A stretch of 32,307 nt of DNA from contig QOQI01000013.1 in NCBI GenBank assembly GCA_003332035.1, positions 1 through 32,307 on the forward strand, in the 5' to 3' direction. Origin of the DNA: Paracoccaceae bacterium (lineage in GTDB: Bacteria; Pseudomonadota; Alphaproteobacteria; Rhodobacterales; Rhodobacteraceae). Positions 10,830 through 19,072 of the stretch are shown here, piece by piece (within the stretch, counting starts at the first letter, position 1; each line of letters opens with the position of its first letter). The notes below the pieces were generated by a model. That model was not told where the DNA came from and did not search any database. It saw only the letters and a program-made list of their open reading frames with translations. The position numbers and the translations under genes were made by a program.

Positions 10830-11129
10830 CTAATCAGACTTAGATCGCTGCCGTGATTTCCATCCTCCACGCCTTTTTGGCCTTGCCATAGTCAAAAGTC
10901 CCTCCTCTAAAGTTTCTGTCATTGGATGAGTGGAAAATTCAGATTTATATCTTCCAAGCAAGTTTTGAATACTTATGTTTGGGTCTTGCTCTAGTGGCAG
11001 GCTTAGAGCCCAATCCAAAAATATACTCCGACACTCAGACCGCATAATATTTTCTATTTTGTAGGCTTCCTGGATCAAAGCTTTTGGATCGTCTAAATTA
11101 CCTTTCATAACTAAGTTAGCCCTTCTCAT
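10830..11129 (-). CDS. Conserved small protein of unknown function coupled to glnE
   Basis: 99 residues with no domain I can name. The middle (RSECRSIFLDWALSLPLEQD, about residues 30-49) looks like a conserved helical block, and the C-terminus is strongly basic and ends KRRGGWKSRQRSKSD, which suggests nucleic-acid or acidic-surface contact. I recall similar unnamed proteins in Rhodobacteraceae. Its start lies 14 bases inside the end of glnE, so it is translationally coupled to that gene. A role in nitrogen signalling is possible from position only; nothing in the sequence proves it. Confidence 0.75.
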   Translation of the reverse strand: MRRANLVMKGNLDDPKALIQEAYKIENIMRSECRSIFLDWALSLPLEQDPNISIQNLLGRYKSEFSTHPMTETLEEGLLTMARPKRRGGWKSRQRSKSD

Positions 11130-13896
11130 GAGACAAAATTTTATTAATGACTTTGTTTATTTTATTAGAAAGATGATGCAAACTATTTTTGACTTCAGTG
11201 AGGGTTTGTTTTTCAAAAATCTCAACCTTGGCCTCGTTTTCCAGGACATTCATATTTTCAAGCTCGGCTCGCCCTTTAAACAAAATATTCAGACCAATTT
11301 GCCAAGACCACAACTGACTTACAGCCGCTTTTATCTCAGAAAATTCTTTCTGAGTAATAAAATTACCAAAAACTAGAGCCTCTAGGCCATCGGCCGTGGA
11401 GCGAGACAAAGATCGGTGGATCAAACATCCAGCCTGAGAAAGTAGATCTATGTCTTGCAAGCGTCCTGGCCCAATCTTAGCATCCCAAGGATTTAAAGAC
11501 TTTGCTTGAGATATTCTGGATCTTATATTGACCAGTTCGTTAAAAATATTTTCTCGATGATAAGATTTTAATAAAGAACTTCTGAAATTTTCAAATTTGT
11601 TTAATAAGGGGGCTTTTCCAGCCACCGCACGAGCCCTCGTCAATGCTAGATGCTCCCAAACCCAAGCTTCATTTTTTTGATAATTCTGGTAAGAGTTCCA
11701 CGAAGTTGCCACTGGACCTTGAAAACCTGAAGGCCTAAGCCGCATATCAATTTCATACAACCGCCCTTCAGTCATTGGTGCTGATATTGCGGTAATAAAG
11801 GCTTTTGTTAGGCGAGAATAGTATTGGCGGGCCGAGAGTGGCCTATCACCTTCAGATTGATCATTAACCTCCGCATCATAAATTATTATGAGATCGAGGT
11901 CTGAATTTGCGTGTAACAAACCAGAGCCCAAACTTCCCATACCTATCACGCAAGCTCCATTTCCTGGCTCAGGACCGAATTTTTTTGCAAATTCACTTAT
12001 AACTTCTTGCCAAATAATACTTAAAGTAATTTCAGCTAATTCCGCATATTGAAACCCTGCTCTACTAGCGCTTATCTGGGATCTCAAGTAGTGTACGCCA
12101 ATCCTAAATTGCCATTCTTTGCCCCATCGACGCGTTATATCCAACTTGGCTTCATAATCCACTTCACTTTTAAGCATTACCTCCAATTCACTTGAAAGAT
12201 ATTTTCTACCTGGCCAAATTTCCCAAAATTCTGGTGCAATCACAGAATCCAGAACATCCGTATTTTTGACTAAATATTCTGAAAGAGCTCCAGAGGTACC
12301 CAAAATATCAATAAGCAAATCTAAAATCTGTTTATTATTTTCAAATAGTGAGAATATTTGGATACCCGCAGGTAGCTTTGAAAGAAAAGTACCAAATGCC
12401 TTCAAAGTTTCTTCTGGCCTAGAGGTTGAATTTATCTTTTCTAATATCACGGGCTTTAGTCGTTCAAATATCGAAATCGCCCTAGTTGTTCGCAAAGCTG
12501 GAAAACTTGCCCAATCTCTTAATCGATCCTCAAGTTCTTTTGGAAAGCTTATTCTTTGAATATTCTGACCGGTATTTTGTGGATCAAAAAAATCTTCAAT
12601 CGCACTATTAGTTTTACTTAATCTCTCAACTAACTCTGTCCGCAAATCATCTTTTTCTGTTCCTATTAAACAGGCAAGCCGAGTGAACCCTTGATCAGAA
12701 TTAGGAAGTTCATGGGTCTGTGCATCATTTATCATTTGCAATCGGTGCTCAATTGTTCGGTGGAACCGATAATTTTGAATCAAATCTTTTACTAAGTCTT
12801 TTGGCAACCATTTTTTATCCGCGATTGCCCGAAGGGACTCAGTAGTTGCTCTTGGTCGAATGCTTTTATCTCTACCGCCAAAAATAATTTGATGAGTTTG
12901 GGTAAAGAATTCTATATCTCTAATTCCCCCTCGCCCAAGCTTCATATTATGCTTAGGTAAAGTTATGTCTCCAATTTTAGTTTTGTAATGATCTCTGATC
13001 CGCAATCGAATGTCATGAGCATCGGAAATCGCAGCATAATCAAGGTATTTGCGCCAAACAAATGGCTCCATATTTTTTAAAAATTTAGTCCCAGCTGAGT
13101 GGTCGCCGGCGCAAACTCTTGCTTTTATAAAAGCGGCCCTTTCCCAAGTTCTGCCCAGGCTCGCATAGTATCTTTCTGCGGCATCAACTCCCATACAAAC
13201 CGGAGTGACTGATGGATCAGGCCGCAAGCGCAGGTCTGTTCTAAAAACATAACCATCTTTCCCATTTTCATTTAAAAGCCGATACATATTCTTCGTTGCA
13301 TTTATAAAAATTCGCCTCACAATTTGAAACTCCTCAGGACGAAATGCTTCTTCATCAAAAAAGCAAATCAAATCAATATCTGAAGAGTAATTTAGCTCAC
13401 AAGCGCCCAACTTACCCATGGCTAATATAAAAAACCCTACTCTATCTGGATCGACATCATAGTCTTTAGGGAATTTACCTTTCCTCAATTCCTTAGAAAA
13501 GCTCGCTCGCCAAGATAAATTTACAGCTTTTTTGGCAAACTCTGATAGATTTTGCATAACCTCTTCAAGAGACCAAACATCAGCTAAATCATTCAGTGCG
13601 ATCCAAAGAGCCGCTCTTCGTTTAGCTATCCTTAACTTCAAATAAAGAGGGTCATAAGTTTCGGATTTTAAGGGCTCTAATAAAGATAGAATATTAAAAT
13701 CTTTATTATTGATATTATTCAGCAACCAATCTTTGTCTTTTATCAGTTGGGAATATAAGTATGGACTACAAGAAGCTACCGCAGCCAAAAAATTTCTTAA
13801 ATATTCTGAGCTCTCCGGAAATAAATTATAAACCTCTTGGGCTATTCGTTGATCAAAAATCTTGGGAACTCGTTTAGGCTTCCACTCAAATGTCAT
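11116..13896 (-). CDS. glnE: Bifunctional glutamine synthetase adenylyltransferase/adenylyl-removing enzyme
   Basis: Adds AMP to or removes AMP from a tyrosine of glutamine synthetase in response to PII status, tuning nitrogen assimilation. Two nucleotidyltransferase domains are visible: N-terminal GKLGACELNYSSDIDLICFF (deadenylylase, residues about 156-175) and C-terminal GMGSLGSGLLHANSDLDLII (adenylylase), each with the catalytic Asp-x-Asp. RGGIRDIEFFTQTHQ and GPGRLQDIDLLSQAG mark the paired PII-uridylyltransferase-like helical domains after each. Its 926 residues are full length. The small downstream gene overlaps by 14 bases. It is divergent from bpt across 200 bases. Confidence 0.96.
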   Translation of the reverse strand: MTFEWKPKRVPKIFDQRIAQEVYNLFPESSEYLRNFLAAVASCSPYLYSQLIKDKDWLLNNINNKDFNILSLLEPLKSETYDPLYLKLRIAKRRAALWIALNDLADVWSLEEVMQNLSEFAKKAVNLSWRASFSKELRKGKFPKDYDVDPDRVGFFILAMGKLGACELNYSSDIDLICFFDEEAFRPEEFQIVRRIFINATKNMYRLLNENGKDGYVFRTDLRLRPDPSVTPVCMGVDAAERYYASLGRTWERAAFIKARVCAGDHSAGTKFLKNMEPFVWRKYLDYAAISDAHDIRLRIRDHYKTKIGDITLPKHNMKLGRGGIRDIEFFTQTHQIIFGGRDKSIRPRATTESLRAIADKKWLPKDLVKDLIQNYRFHRTIEHRLQMINDAQTHELPNSDQGFTRLACLIGTEKDDLRTELVERLSKTNSAIEDFFDPQNTGQNIQRISFPKELEDRLRDWASFPALRTTRAISIFERLKPVILEKINSTSRPEETLKAFGTFLSKLPAGIQIFSLFENNKQILDLLIDILGTSGALSEYLVKNTDVLDSVIAPEFWEIWPGRKYLSSELEVMLKSEVDYEAKLDITRRWGKEWQFRIGVHYLRSQISASRAGFQYAELAEITLSIIWQEVISEFAKKFGPEPGNGACVIGMGSLGSGLLHANSDLDLIIIYDAEVNDQSEGDRPLSARQYYSRLTKAFITAISAPMTEGRLYEIDMRLRPSGFQGPVATSWNSYQNYQKNEAWVWEHLALTRARAVAGKAPLLNKFENFRSSLLKSYHRENIFNELVNIRSRISQAKSLNPWDAKIGPGRLQDIDLLSQAGCLIHRSLSRSTADGLEALVFGNFITQKEFSEIKAAVSQLWSWQIGLNILFKGRAELENMNVLENEAKVEIFEKQTLTEVKNSLHHLSNKINKVINKILSHEKG

Positions 13897-13929
13897 TAAA
13901 TTGATCTTTCACCTCAATATACCGTTATT

Positions 13930-14025
13930 ATGAAGAAGTTTAGTCAATCCGTCAAAGATCGTATTCTTAACTATCCCGAAAACTTAAAGCGGGCCAAAAT
14001 AAGATTTTTAAAGGATTTTACATAG
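13930..14025 (+). CDS. Possible 31-residue micro-ORF between glnE and bpt
   Basis: ATG at 13930 opens a 31-codon frame ending in TAG (14023-14025). The peptide begins MKKFSQSVKDRILNYP and ends AKIRFLKDFT, basic and probably helical. It is set in the 200-base divergent region, has no visible Shine-Dalgarno sequence, and could be chance. I do not recognise it; it is listed so that it can be checked for conservation. Confidence 0.15.
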   Translation: MKKFSQSVKDRILNYPENLKRAKIRFLKDFT

Positions 14026-14096
14026 CAAAAACAGAGCATTAATCAAGATTATAGAAACTTTATTGCTCCAATAAAAAAAATGACTAAAATGATGGT

Positions 14097-14906
14097 ATGC
14101 GCCATACTTTACCAATAGCACCCCAATTTTACGTAACCGCTCCTCAGGTATGTCCCTATCTTCCTGATAGGATTGAGCGCAAACTGTTTACATCAATACA
14201 GGGCGATGATGCACAGTTACTAAATGATTCACTATCAAAGCAAGGTTTCCGTCGATCTCAGAATATACTTTACAGACCTTCATGCAATGAGTGCTCAGCC
14301 TGTTTATCTGCGAGAATTGATGTAAAGAAATTTACACCCTCTAAAAGTCAGAAAAAAGTAATTCGAAAAAATAAAATATTAACCCGAAAAGTAATTAGTC
14401 CTTGGGCAACCGAAGAGCAATATGATCTTTTTCAAAAGTATCTGCAACATCGCCATGCAAATGGTGGAATGGCAGATATGGATGTGTTTGAATTTGCAGC
14501 GATGATTGAGGAGTCATCAATAGAAACTCGTGTAATAGAGTACCATAACGAAAATTTACTAGAGAGTGTGTGTTTAACAGACTTTATGATTGACGGCCTT
14601 AGTATGGTGTATTCGTTCTTTGATCCAGATAAATCCAAACAATCTTTAGGTACCTTTATGATTTTAGATCATATTGAATTAGCTTTAGAGTTAGATGTCC
14701 CCTATCTTTACTTAGGTTATTGGGTTCCCGGTAGCTCTAAAATGGATTATAAAGTTGATTTTAATGGTGTTGAGATTTTCCAAAATAATATTTGGCAACC
14801 ACTTTCTGAAGTTGAAAAATCTCCTCTTGAATTGCATCCGCTGAACACAGCACCTGTTTCAGAGCAAGTATCCTCTTTGTCTTTGCCAGATAGCACCATA
14901 ACTTAA
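14097..14906 (+). CDS. bpt: Aspartate/glutamate leucyltransferase (arginyl-tRNA-protein transferase family)
   Basis: Transfers leucine (or arginine in related enzymes) from aminoacyl-tRNA to N-terminal acidic residues, marking proteins for the ClpAP/ClpS N-end-rule pathway. The N-terminal domain has [14 protein letters not shown] and the cysteine cluster [13 protein letters not shown]; the C-terminal GNAT-like domain has [16 protein letters not shown] and the block [17 protein letters not shown]. Its 269 residues are normal. The bacterial form with CPYLPxR is usually Bpt, so leucyl transfer is the best guess, but the family split is subtle. The ATG has no Shine-Dalgarno and lies only six bases after a TAAAAT -10-like hexamer. 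Confidence 0.9.
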   Translation: MRHTLPIAPQFYVTAPQVCPYLPDRIERKLFTSIQGDDAQLLNDSLSKQGFRRSQNILYRPSCNECSACLSARIDVKKFTPSKSQKKVIRKNKILTRKVISPWATEEQYDLFQKYLQHRHANGGMADMDVFEFAAMIEESSIETRVIEYHNENLLESVCLTDFMIDGLSMVYSFFDPDKSKQSLGTFMILDHIELALELDVPYLYLGYWVPGSSKMDYKVDFNGVEIFQNNIWQPLSEVEKSPLELHPLNTAPVSEQVSSLSLPDSTIT

Positions 14907-14972
14907 TCGTTGCTCTAGACGCAGAGCGTTAGATACCTTATATAAATACTCAAGATAACAAAGAGTTTGTAA

Positions 14973-15335
14973 ATGAATGAAGTAAGCTCACCGATGGAAG
15001 GTACCCCTTTGATCACCCCGTCTTCGACGGATCATCCGATGTACGACTCTATCGTAGAGGCATGCCGTACTGTATTTGACCCAGAAATACCTGTAAATAT
15101 TTATGATTTGGGCCTGATATACACAATCGAAATCACCGAAGATAACGATGTTAATATAATTATGTCGCTCACAGCTCCAGGTTGCCCAGTCGCCGGAGAA
15201 ATGCCTGGATGGGTAGAAGATGCGATAAATGGGACGGGTGGCGTAAGGCAAGTTTCTGTGGATTTAATTTGGGAACCGCCTTGGGGAATGGATATGATGA
15301 GTGACGAAGCGCGTCTTGAATTAGGGTTTATGTAG
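14973..15335 (+). CDS. sufT: SUF system Fe-S assembly protein SufT (DUF59/MIP18)
   Basis: Small DUF59 protein of 120 residues that helps Fe-S cluster maturation. The core shows FDPEIPVNIYDLGLIY (about residues 36-51), then MSLTAPGCPVAGEMP with the conserved cysteine and VDLIWEPPWGMDMMS, ending in an LELGFM tail typical of the SufT group. PaaD is the nearest alternative but has a zinc-binding C-terminal region that is absent here. It lies 13 bases upstream of an A-type carrier gene, forming a pair. The main suf genes (B, C, D, S) are not in the window. Confidence 0.9.
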   Translation: MNEVSSPMEGTPLITPSSTDHPMYDSIVEACRTVFDPEIPVNIYDLGLIYTIEITEDNDVNIIMSLTAPGCPVAGEMPGWVEDAINGTGGVRQVSVDLIWEPPWGMDMMSDEARLELGFM

Positions 15336-15348
15336 GTAGATTAGTAAA

Positions 15349-15699
15349 ATGTTTGCGATACCAGGACAAAATGCGATTAAGTTGACCGAAACCGCTGTGT
15401 CACACATAAATAAGTTAATGGAGACTAACAAATACTTTGGTTTACGAGTTGGAGTTAAAAAAGGCGGATGCGCAGGCATGGAATATACAATGGAGTATGT
15501 TACAGAAGCCGATAAAAATGATGAGGTCATAGAGCAAAACGGAGCACGAGTACTGATAGCGCCCATGGCTCAAATGTTTCTTTTTGGGACAGAAATCGAC
15601 TATGAAACCTCATTGCTTGAATCAGGGTTTAAATTTAAAAACCCCAACGTAACCGAGGCTTGCGGCTGCGGAGAGTCAATCAAATTCGAGAATATGTAA
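15349..15699 (+). CDS. sufA: A-type Fe-S cluster carrier (SufA/HesB family)
   Basis: Carries 4Fe-4S or 2Fe-2S clusters to target enzymes. Its 116 residues contain the three conserved cysteines: one in KKGGCAGMEYTM (about residue 41) and the pair in EACGCGES near the C-terminus. LTETAVSHI and ALAP-like VLIAPMAQMFLFGTEIDY fit the HesB fold. The neighbour sufT supports SufA over ErpA or IscA, but these paralogues are hard to separate from sequence alone. Clients in this window could include Edd (4Fe-4S). Confidence 0.88.
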   Translation: MFAIPGQNAIKLTETAVSHINKLMETNKYFGLRVGVKKGGCAGMEYTMEYVTEADKNDEVIEQNGARVLIAPMAQMFLFGTEIDYETSLLESGFKFKNPNVTEACGCGESIKFENM

Positions 15700-15793
15700 G
15701 TTAACTCTCAAGTATAAAATTTTGAAATATATTAATTAATATGAATTTGATAAATTTATAAATCTTTTTAAAAAAATATGAAAAGAGGCTTTA

Positions 15794-16534
15794 ATGTCTA
15801 AATTAGTTGCTGGTAATTGGAAAATGTTTGGCGACAAAAATATGATTTCTGAGATAAAAAAAATTGATCAGCACTGCAATGAGGTTAGGTGTGAAGTTGC
15901 AATATGCCCCCCCTTTCCACTAATTTTAAGCGCATATGAACAAACTAAAAATATACAAATTGGGGCACAAAATTGCCACACGGATATTAATGGGGCACAT
16001 ACCGGAGAGGTATCAGCAGAAATGCTCACTGAAGTGGGCGCTCAGCTTATCATAGTGGGGCACTCAGAACGTCGCCAAGATAACTATGAAAGCAATGATA
16101 TAGTTAAATTGAAATCAGAGGCTGTTCACAGAGCGGGAGCAACAGCTGTGGTTTGTATTGGCGAAACATTGAAGGAAAGAGAGACAGACAAAACGCTTTC
16201 AGTATTGCAAGAGCAGATGTTAAACTCTCTCCCCAAAAACGTTAACCCACTAAATACTGTAGTTGCTTATGAACCAGTATGGGCAATAGGTACAGGGCTA
16301 GTTCCAGAGATAGATCAAATTCGCGCTGCACATTCATTTATACGAGGATTCTTAGCCAGTACCTATGGAGCTGAAGCTCATAATGTTAAAATTTTATATG
16401 GTGGATCTGTAAAAGGCTCTAACGCAAAAGAAATATTTTCAATATCAAATGTAAATGGGGCTTTAGTTGGTGGAGCCAGCCTGAAAAGTAATGATTTTAT
16501 AGAAATAATTACAGCTGCATCAAATTCGATATAA
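15794..16534 (+). CDS. tpiA: Triosephosphate isomerase
   Basis: Interconverts dihydroxyacetone phosphate and glyceraldehyde-3-phosphate. The TIM-barrel catalytic residues are all visible: K10 in AGNWKMFG, H90 in VGHSERR, E160 in YEPVWAIGTG; the phosphate-binding YGGSVKGSN follows. Its 246 residues are complete. AGAGG provides a ribosome binding site. Unlike eno and edd, its upstream region has no GTTAnCGnTAAC-type palindrome; only an AT-only 14-bp palindrome is present at 15729-15742. Confidence 0.98.
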   Translation: MSKLVAGNWKMFGDKNMISEIKKIDQHCNEVRCEVAICPPFPLILSAYEQTKNIQIGAQNCHTDINGAHTGEVSAEMLTEVGAQLIIVGHSERRQDNYESNDIVKLKSEAVHRAGATAVVCIGETLKERETDKTLSVLQEQMLNSLPKNVNPLNTVVAYEPVWAIGTGLVPEIDQIRAAHSFIRGFLASTYGAEAHNVKILYGGSVKGSNAKEIFSISNVNGALVGGASLKSNDFIEIITAASNSI

Positions 16535-16572
16535 AATACTTTTAAAGAGTTCTGTCACAATTTAGAGGACCA

Positions 16573-17766
16573 ATGTTAGAAAAAGTCTCGCAATCTCCAA
16601 CAAATGACGATTTTGTTCAAAATCCCTATCCTTTCTATAAGGCCTGTTTAGCTAAAGGAGGTAAGGTATTTTGGTCGGATTATAACATGATTTCTTTGTT
16701 TAAGCATGGCGATGTTTCAAAAATCCTCAAAGATAGGAGATTTGGTCGCGAATATCCAGAAGGTAAAAAGCTTAAACACCGAAAGGAACTAGCGGCTTTT
16801 TACGAACTTGAAAACCATTCCATGCTGCAGCTAGAGCCGCCTAAACATACACGTCTGCGTGGTCTAGTTTTAAGAGCGTTTACAAGTCGAAAGATAAACT
16901 CGATGGCTGAGGAGATTAAATTTTTATGTAACCAACTGATGCAAAATTTTTCTGGCAATCAAGTAAATATACTAAACGAATATGCTAATAAAATCCCTGT
17001 CATTATCATAGCTAGGCTTTTGGGCGTACCAGAAAAAATGAGCGACCAACTTCTAAAATGGTCTAACGATATGGTAATGATGTATCAAGCTCGGCGAACA
17101 GAAGAACACGAAGTACGAGCCGTTAAAGCTTCCACAGAGTTTTCCATGTTTATGCGAAGTTATATTGATGAACGCAGATGTAAGCCTGAGGATGACCTAA
17201 TTACGCATTTGATTTCAGCGGAAGAAAATGGCGAAAAGTTAACTACAGACGAGCTAATTACAACCTGTATTCTTTTACTGAATGCTGGGCATGAGGCAAC
17301 CGTGCACTCTCTGGGAAATGGTGTTAAAATTCTGATAGAAAAAAAGAAAATCAAGATAGATTGGCAGAGTGAAGCTAAAATCAATCAGCTTACTGAGGAG
17401 ATTTTAAGATTTGATCCTCCGCTGCATATGTTTACTCGCTATGCGTACGAACCGATTGATCTTGGTGGCTATACCATAAAAAAAGGTGAAGAAGTTGCGT
17501 TAATCTTGGGTGCGACTGGAAGAGACAATACAGTTTGGAGCGATCCTGAATACTTTAATCCCGATAGAATTATCAAAAAAAATACCGCATTTGGGGGTGG
17601 CATTCATTTCTGTGTTGGCGCAGCTCTCGCTCGTCTTGAAATGCAGATCGCTTTGCCAATGTTGTTTACTAAATTTCCTAAAATGCAGCTAGTAGAAACA
17701 CCTCGCTATGCTGATGTTTATCATTTCCATGGATTAGAAAAATTATTAGTAAACTTAAACGAGTAA
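16573..17766 (+). CDS. Cytochrome P450
   Basis: Soluble bacterial heme monooxygenase of 397 residues with no membrane anchor. All landmarks are present: C-helix HTRLRGLVLRAFT, I-helix oxygen-activation motif AGHEAT (238-243), K-helix ExxR (E276-R279), YFNPDRI, and heme-cysteine loop FGGGIHFCVGAALARLE with C347 as the iron ligand. Substrate unknown. Bacterial P450s of this type need a ferredoxin and a ferredoxin reductase; a ferredoxin-NADP reductase gene lies downstream at 18082, but no ferredoxin gene is seen here. It begins 38 bases after tpiA and may be read with it. Confidence 0.95.
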   Translation: MLEKVSQSPTNDDFVQNPYPFYKACLAKGGKVFWSDYNMISLFKHGDVSKILKDRRFGREYPEGKKLKHRKELAAFYELENHSMLQLEPPKHTRLRGLVLRAFTSRKINSMAEEIKFLCNQLMQNFSGNQVNILNEYANKIPVIIIARLLGVPEKMSDQLLKWSNDMVMMYQARRTEEHEVRAVKASTEFSMFMRSYIDERRCKPEDDLITHLISAEENGEKLTTDELITTCILLLNAGHEATVHSLGNGVKILIEKKKIKIDWQSEAKINQLTEEILRFDPPLHMFTRYAYEPIDLGGYTIKKGEEVALILGATGRDNTVWSDPEYFNPDRIIKKNTAFGGGIHFCVGAALARLEMQIALPMLFTKFPKMQLVETPRYADVYHFHGLEKLLVNLNE

Positions 17767-18081
17767 CTTCAGCGTTTCTTTAATTTTCTCTATAGAGCAT
17801 AGAGTAGTGACATTGAATACTTTAGCCTGCAGCATCAACGACTGTCTGCAGCTAGGCTGAAACTCATGCAAAACCGGTCAATATTCTCCATTAACCCTGA
17901 TATCTTTTGTTTAATATCACAAGATAAATTACTGATTTTATTAAACAAACAATACTTTATTTATGAGATGCAATGAGTAGTTATTTGGAAATTTTTGCTA
18001 AAACTGTTTAACTGAATGGACATTTTTAGTCAGTATAGAACGAAATAATTTTTAAGTGCACTAAACCATAAAAGTCTGCTA
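17767..18081. other. 315-base gene-free region between the P450 and the ferredoxin-NADP reductase genes
   Basis: I find no credible ORF, tRNA or conserved RNA here. It contains a perfect 10-bp palindrome CTCTATAGAG near 17788, an imperfect stem AGCCTGCAG...CTGCAGCTAGGCT (about 17824-17858), and an 11-bp inverted repeat at 17906-17949. It presumably holds the end of the P450 transcript and the reductase promoter, but no strong promoter hexamers stand out. Confidence 0.6.
17906..17949. repeat. Perfect 11-bp inverted repeat with 22-base loop
   Basis: TTTGTTTAATA (17906-17916) and TATTAAACAAA (17939-17949) are exact reverse complements. The stem is AT-rich and no T-run follows, so it is a weak terminator at best; a divided operator or an RNA hairpin are alternatives. 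It lies about 130 bases upstream of the reductase gene. Confidence 0.55.
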
Positions 18082-18936
18082 TTGTTCCGAAGAGTTATTG
18101 AAAAATTAAAAACTAACAGGCTTAAAGAATTGAACGCTCCAAAGTCAACGCCAACACTTCCAGATGCACAAACTGTACTTGAGGTCCAACATTATACAGA
18201 TCGATTATTTTCTTTCAAAGTGACTCGCCCCAAAACTCTACGTTTTAGGTCTGGTGAGTTTGTTATGATTGGATTGCTGAATGAGGAAGGGAAACCTTTA
18301 CTTCGAGCATATTCTATAGCCTCTCCTGCATGGGATGATGAACTCGAATTCTACTCTATAAAAGTTCAAGACGGCCCACTGACTTCTAAGCTTCAACACA
18401 TAAAAAAAGGCGATAAAATAATCCTCAGGCCAAAACCTGTTGGGACATTGGTGCATGACGCACTACTGCCTGGTAAAAGAATTTGGTTTTTTGCGACTGG
18501 AACAGGAATTGCACCGTTTGCATCCCTTTTGAGAGAACCTCAGACCTATGAAGACTTTGAGCAAATAATTTTAACTCATACCTGTCGTAACAAAAATGAA
18601 TTGGCTTATGGCGAAAATTTAATCCAAGAAATTAGAAATGGAGGTCTAATGTCAGAGTTAGTTGGAGATGACGCCATAAAAAAGTTAATTTACTATCCCA
18701 CCACAACTAGAGATCCCAGCAATAAAATGGGTCGCATAACCGATTTGCTCGAAAATGGAAAATTACAGACAGATTTAGGTATAGATACTATTTCGGAAGA
18801 AACAGACCGAGCAATGGTATGTGGGTCTCTCGATTTAAATTCAGATTTAAAGAAAATCCTTGAAGGATTTGGACTTAAAGAAGGGGCTAATTCCGATCCA
18901 GCTCATTACGTCGTAGAAAAAGCATTCGTAGGATGA
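18082..18936 (+). CDS. fpr: Ferredoxin--NADP(+) reductase
   Basis: FAD enzyme moving electrons between NADPH and ferredoxin/flavodoxin. Seen: RSGEFVMIGLL and the FAD motif RAYSIASPAWDDELEF, SIKVQDGPLTSKLQ, then the NADP-binding FATGTGIAPFASLLR, YYPTTTRD, MVCGSLDLN, and the C-terminal VVEKAFVG. This is the bacterial subclass I type common in Rhodobacter. No ATG is available at the N-terminus: the frame opens after TAA at 18046-18048 and offers TTG at 18082 (284 residues) or TTG at 18130 (268 residues, closer to known starts). Neither has a strong Shine-Dalgarno. Roles include oxidative stress defence, Fe-S repair and possibly feeding the P450 upstream. Confidence 0.93.
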   Translation: MFRRVIEKLKTNRLKELNAPKSTPTLPDAQTVLEVQHYTDRLFSFKVTRPKTLRFRSGEFVMIGLLNEEGKPLLRAYSIASPAWDDELEFYSIKVQDGPLTSKLQHIKKGDKIILRPKPVGTLVHDALLPGKRIWFFATGTGIAPFASLLREPQTYEDFEQIILTHTCRNKNELAYGENLIQEIRNGGLMSELVGDDAIKKLIYYPTTTRDPSNKMGRITDLLENGKLQTDLGIDTISEETDRAMVCGSLDLNSDLKKILEGFGLKEGANSDPAHYVVEKAFVG

Positions 18937-19005
18937 TTATAACGAAGCAAATCTACCCAATTTTTAAAATACTTAATAATATTCCTAATAAAAAAAAATT
19001 GTGTC

Positions 19006-19034
19006 TTGAAAGAGTAAAAGAGCATGACTATTTT
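19006..19034 (+). promoter_or_regulatory. Candidate sigma-70 promoter for infC
   Basis: TTGAAA (19006-19011) and TATTTT (19029-19034) are 17 bases apart, the best-spaced hexamer pair in this intergenic region. Transcription would start near 19041, giving a short leader of about 30 bases before the ATA start codon. Prediction from spacing and match only. Confidence 0.45.
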
Positions 19035-19059
19035 GCCCATCAATATATCGAAACTAATA

Positions 19060-19065
19060 AAGGAA
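19060..19065 (+). promoter_or_regulatory. Ribosome binding site that fixes the ATA start of infC
   Basis: AAGGAA lies 7 bases before the ATA at 19073, an ideal spacing, and directly overlaps the end of an in-frame TAA (19058-19060). Between that stop and the conserved N-terminus only AGG, AAC, AAA, GCA and ATA are available as first codons, so the ATA is the only plausible initiator. Confidence 0.75.
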
Positions 19066-19072
19066 CAAAGCA

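Noticed and set aside
15700-15793. A glycolytic operator before tpiA like those of eno and edd
   Set aside because: I looked for GTTAnCGnTAAC and found only an AT-only palindrome (15729-15742), which is expected by chance in such DNA.
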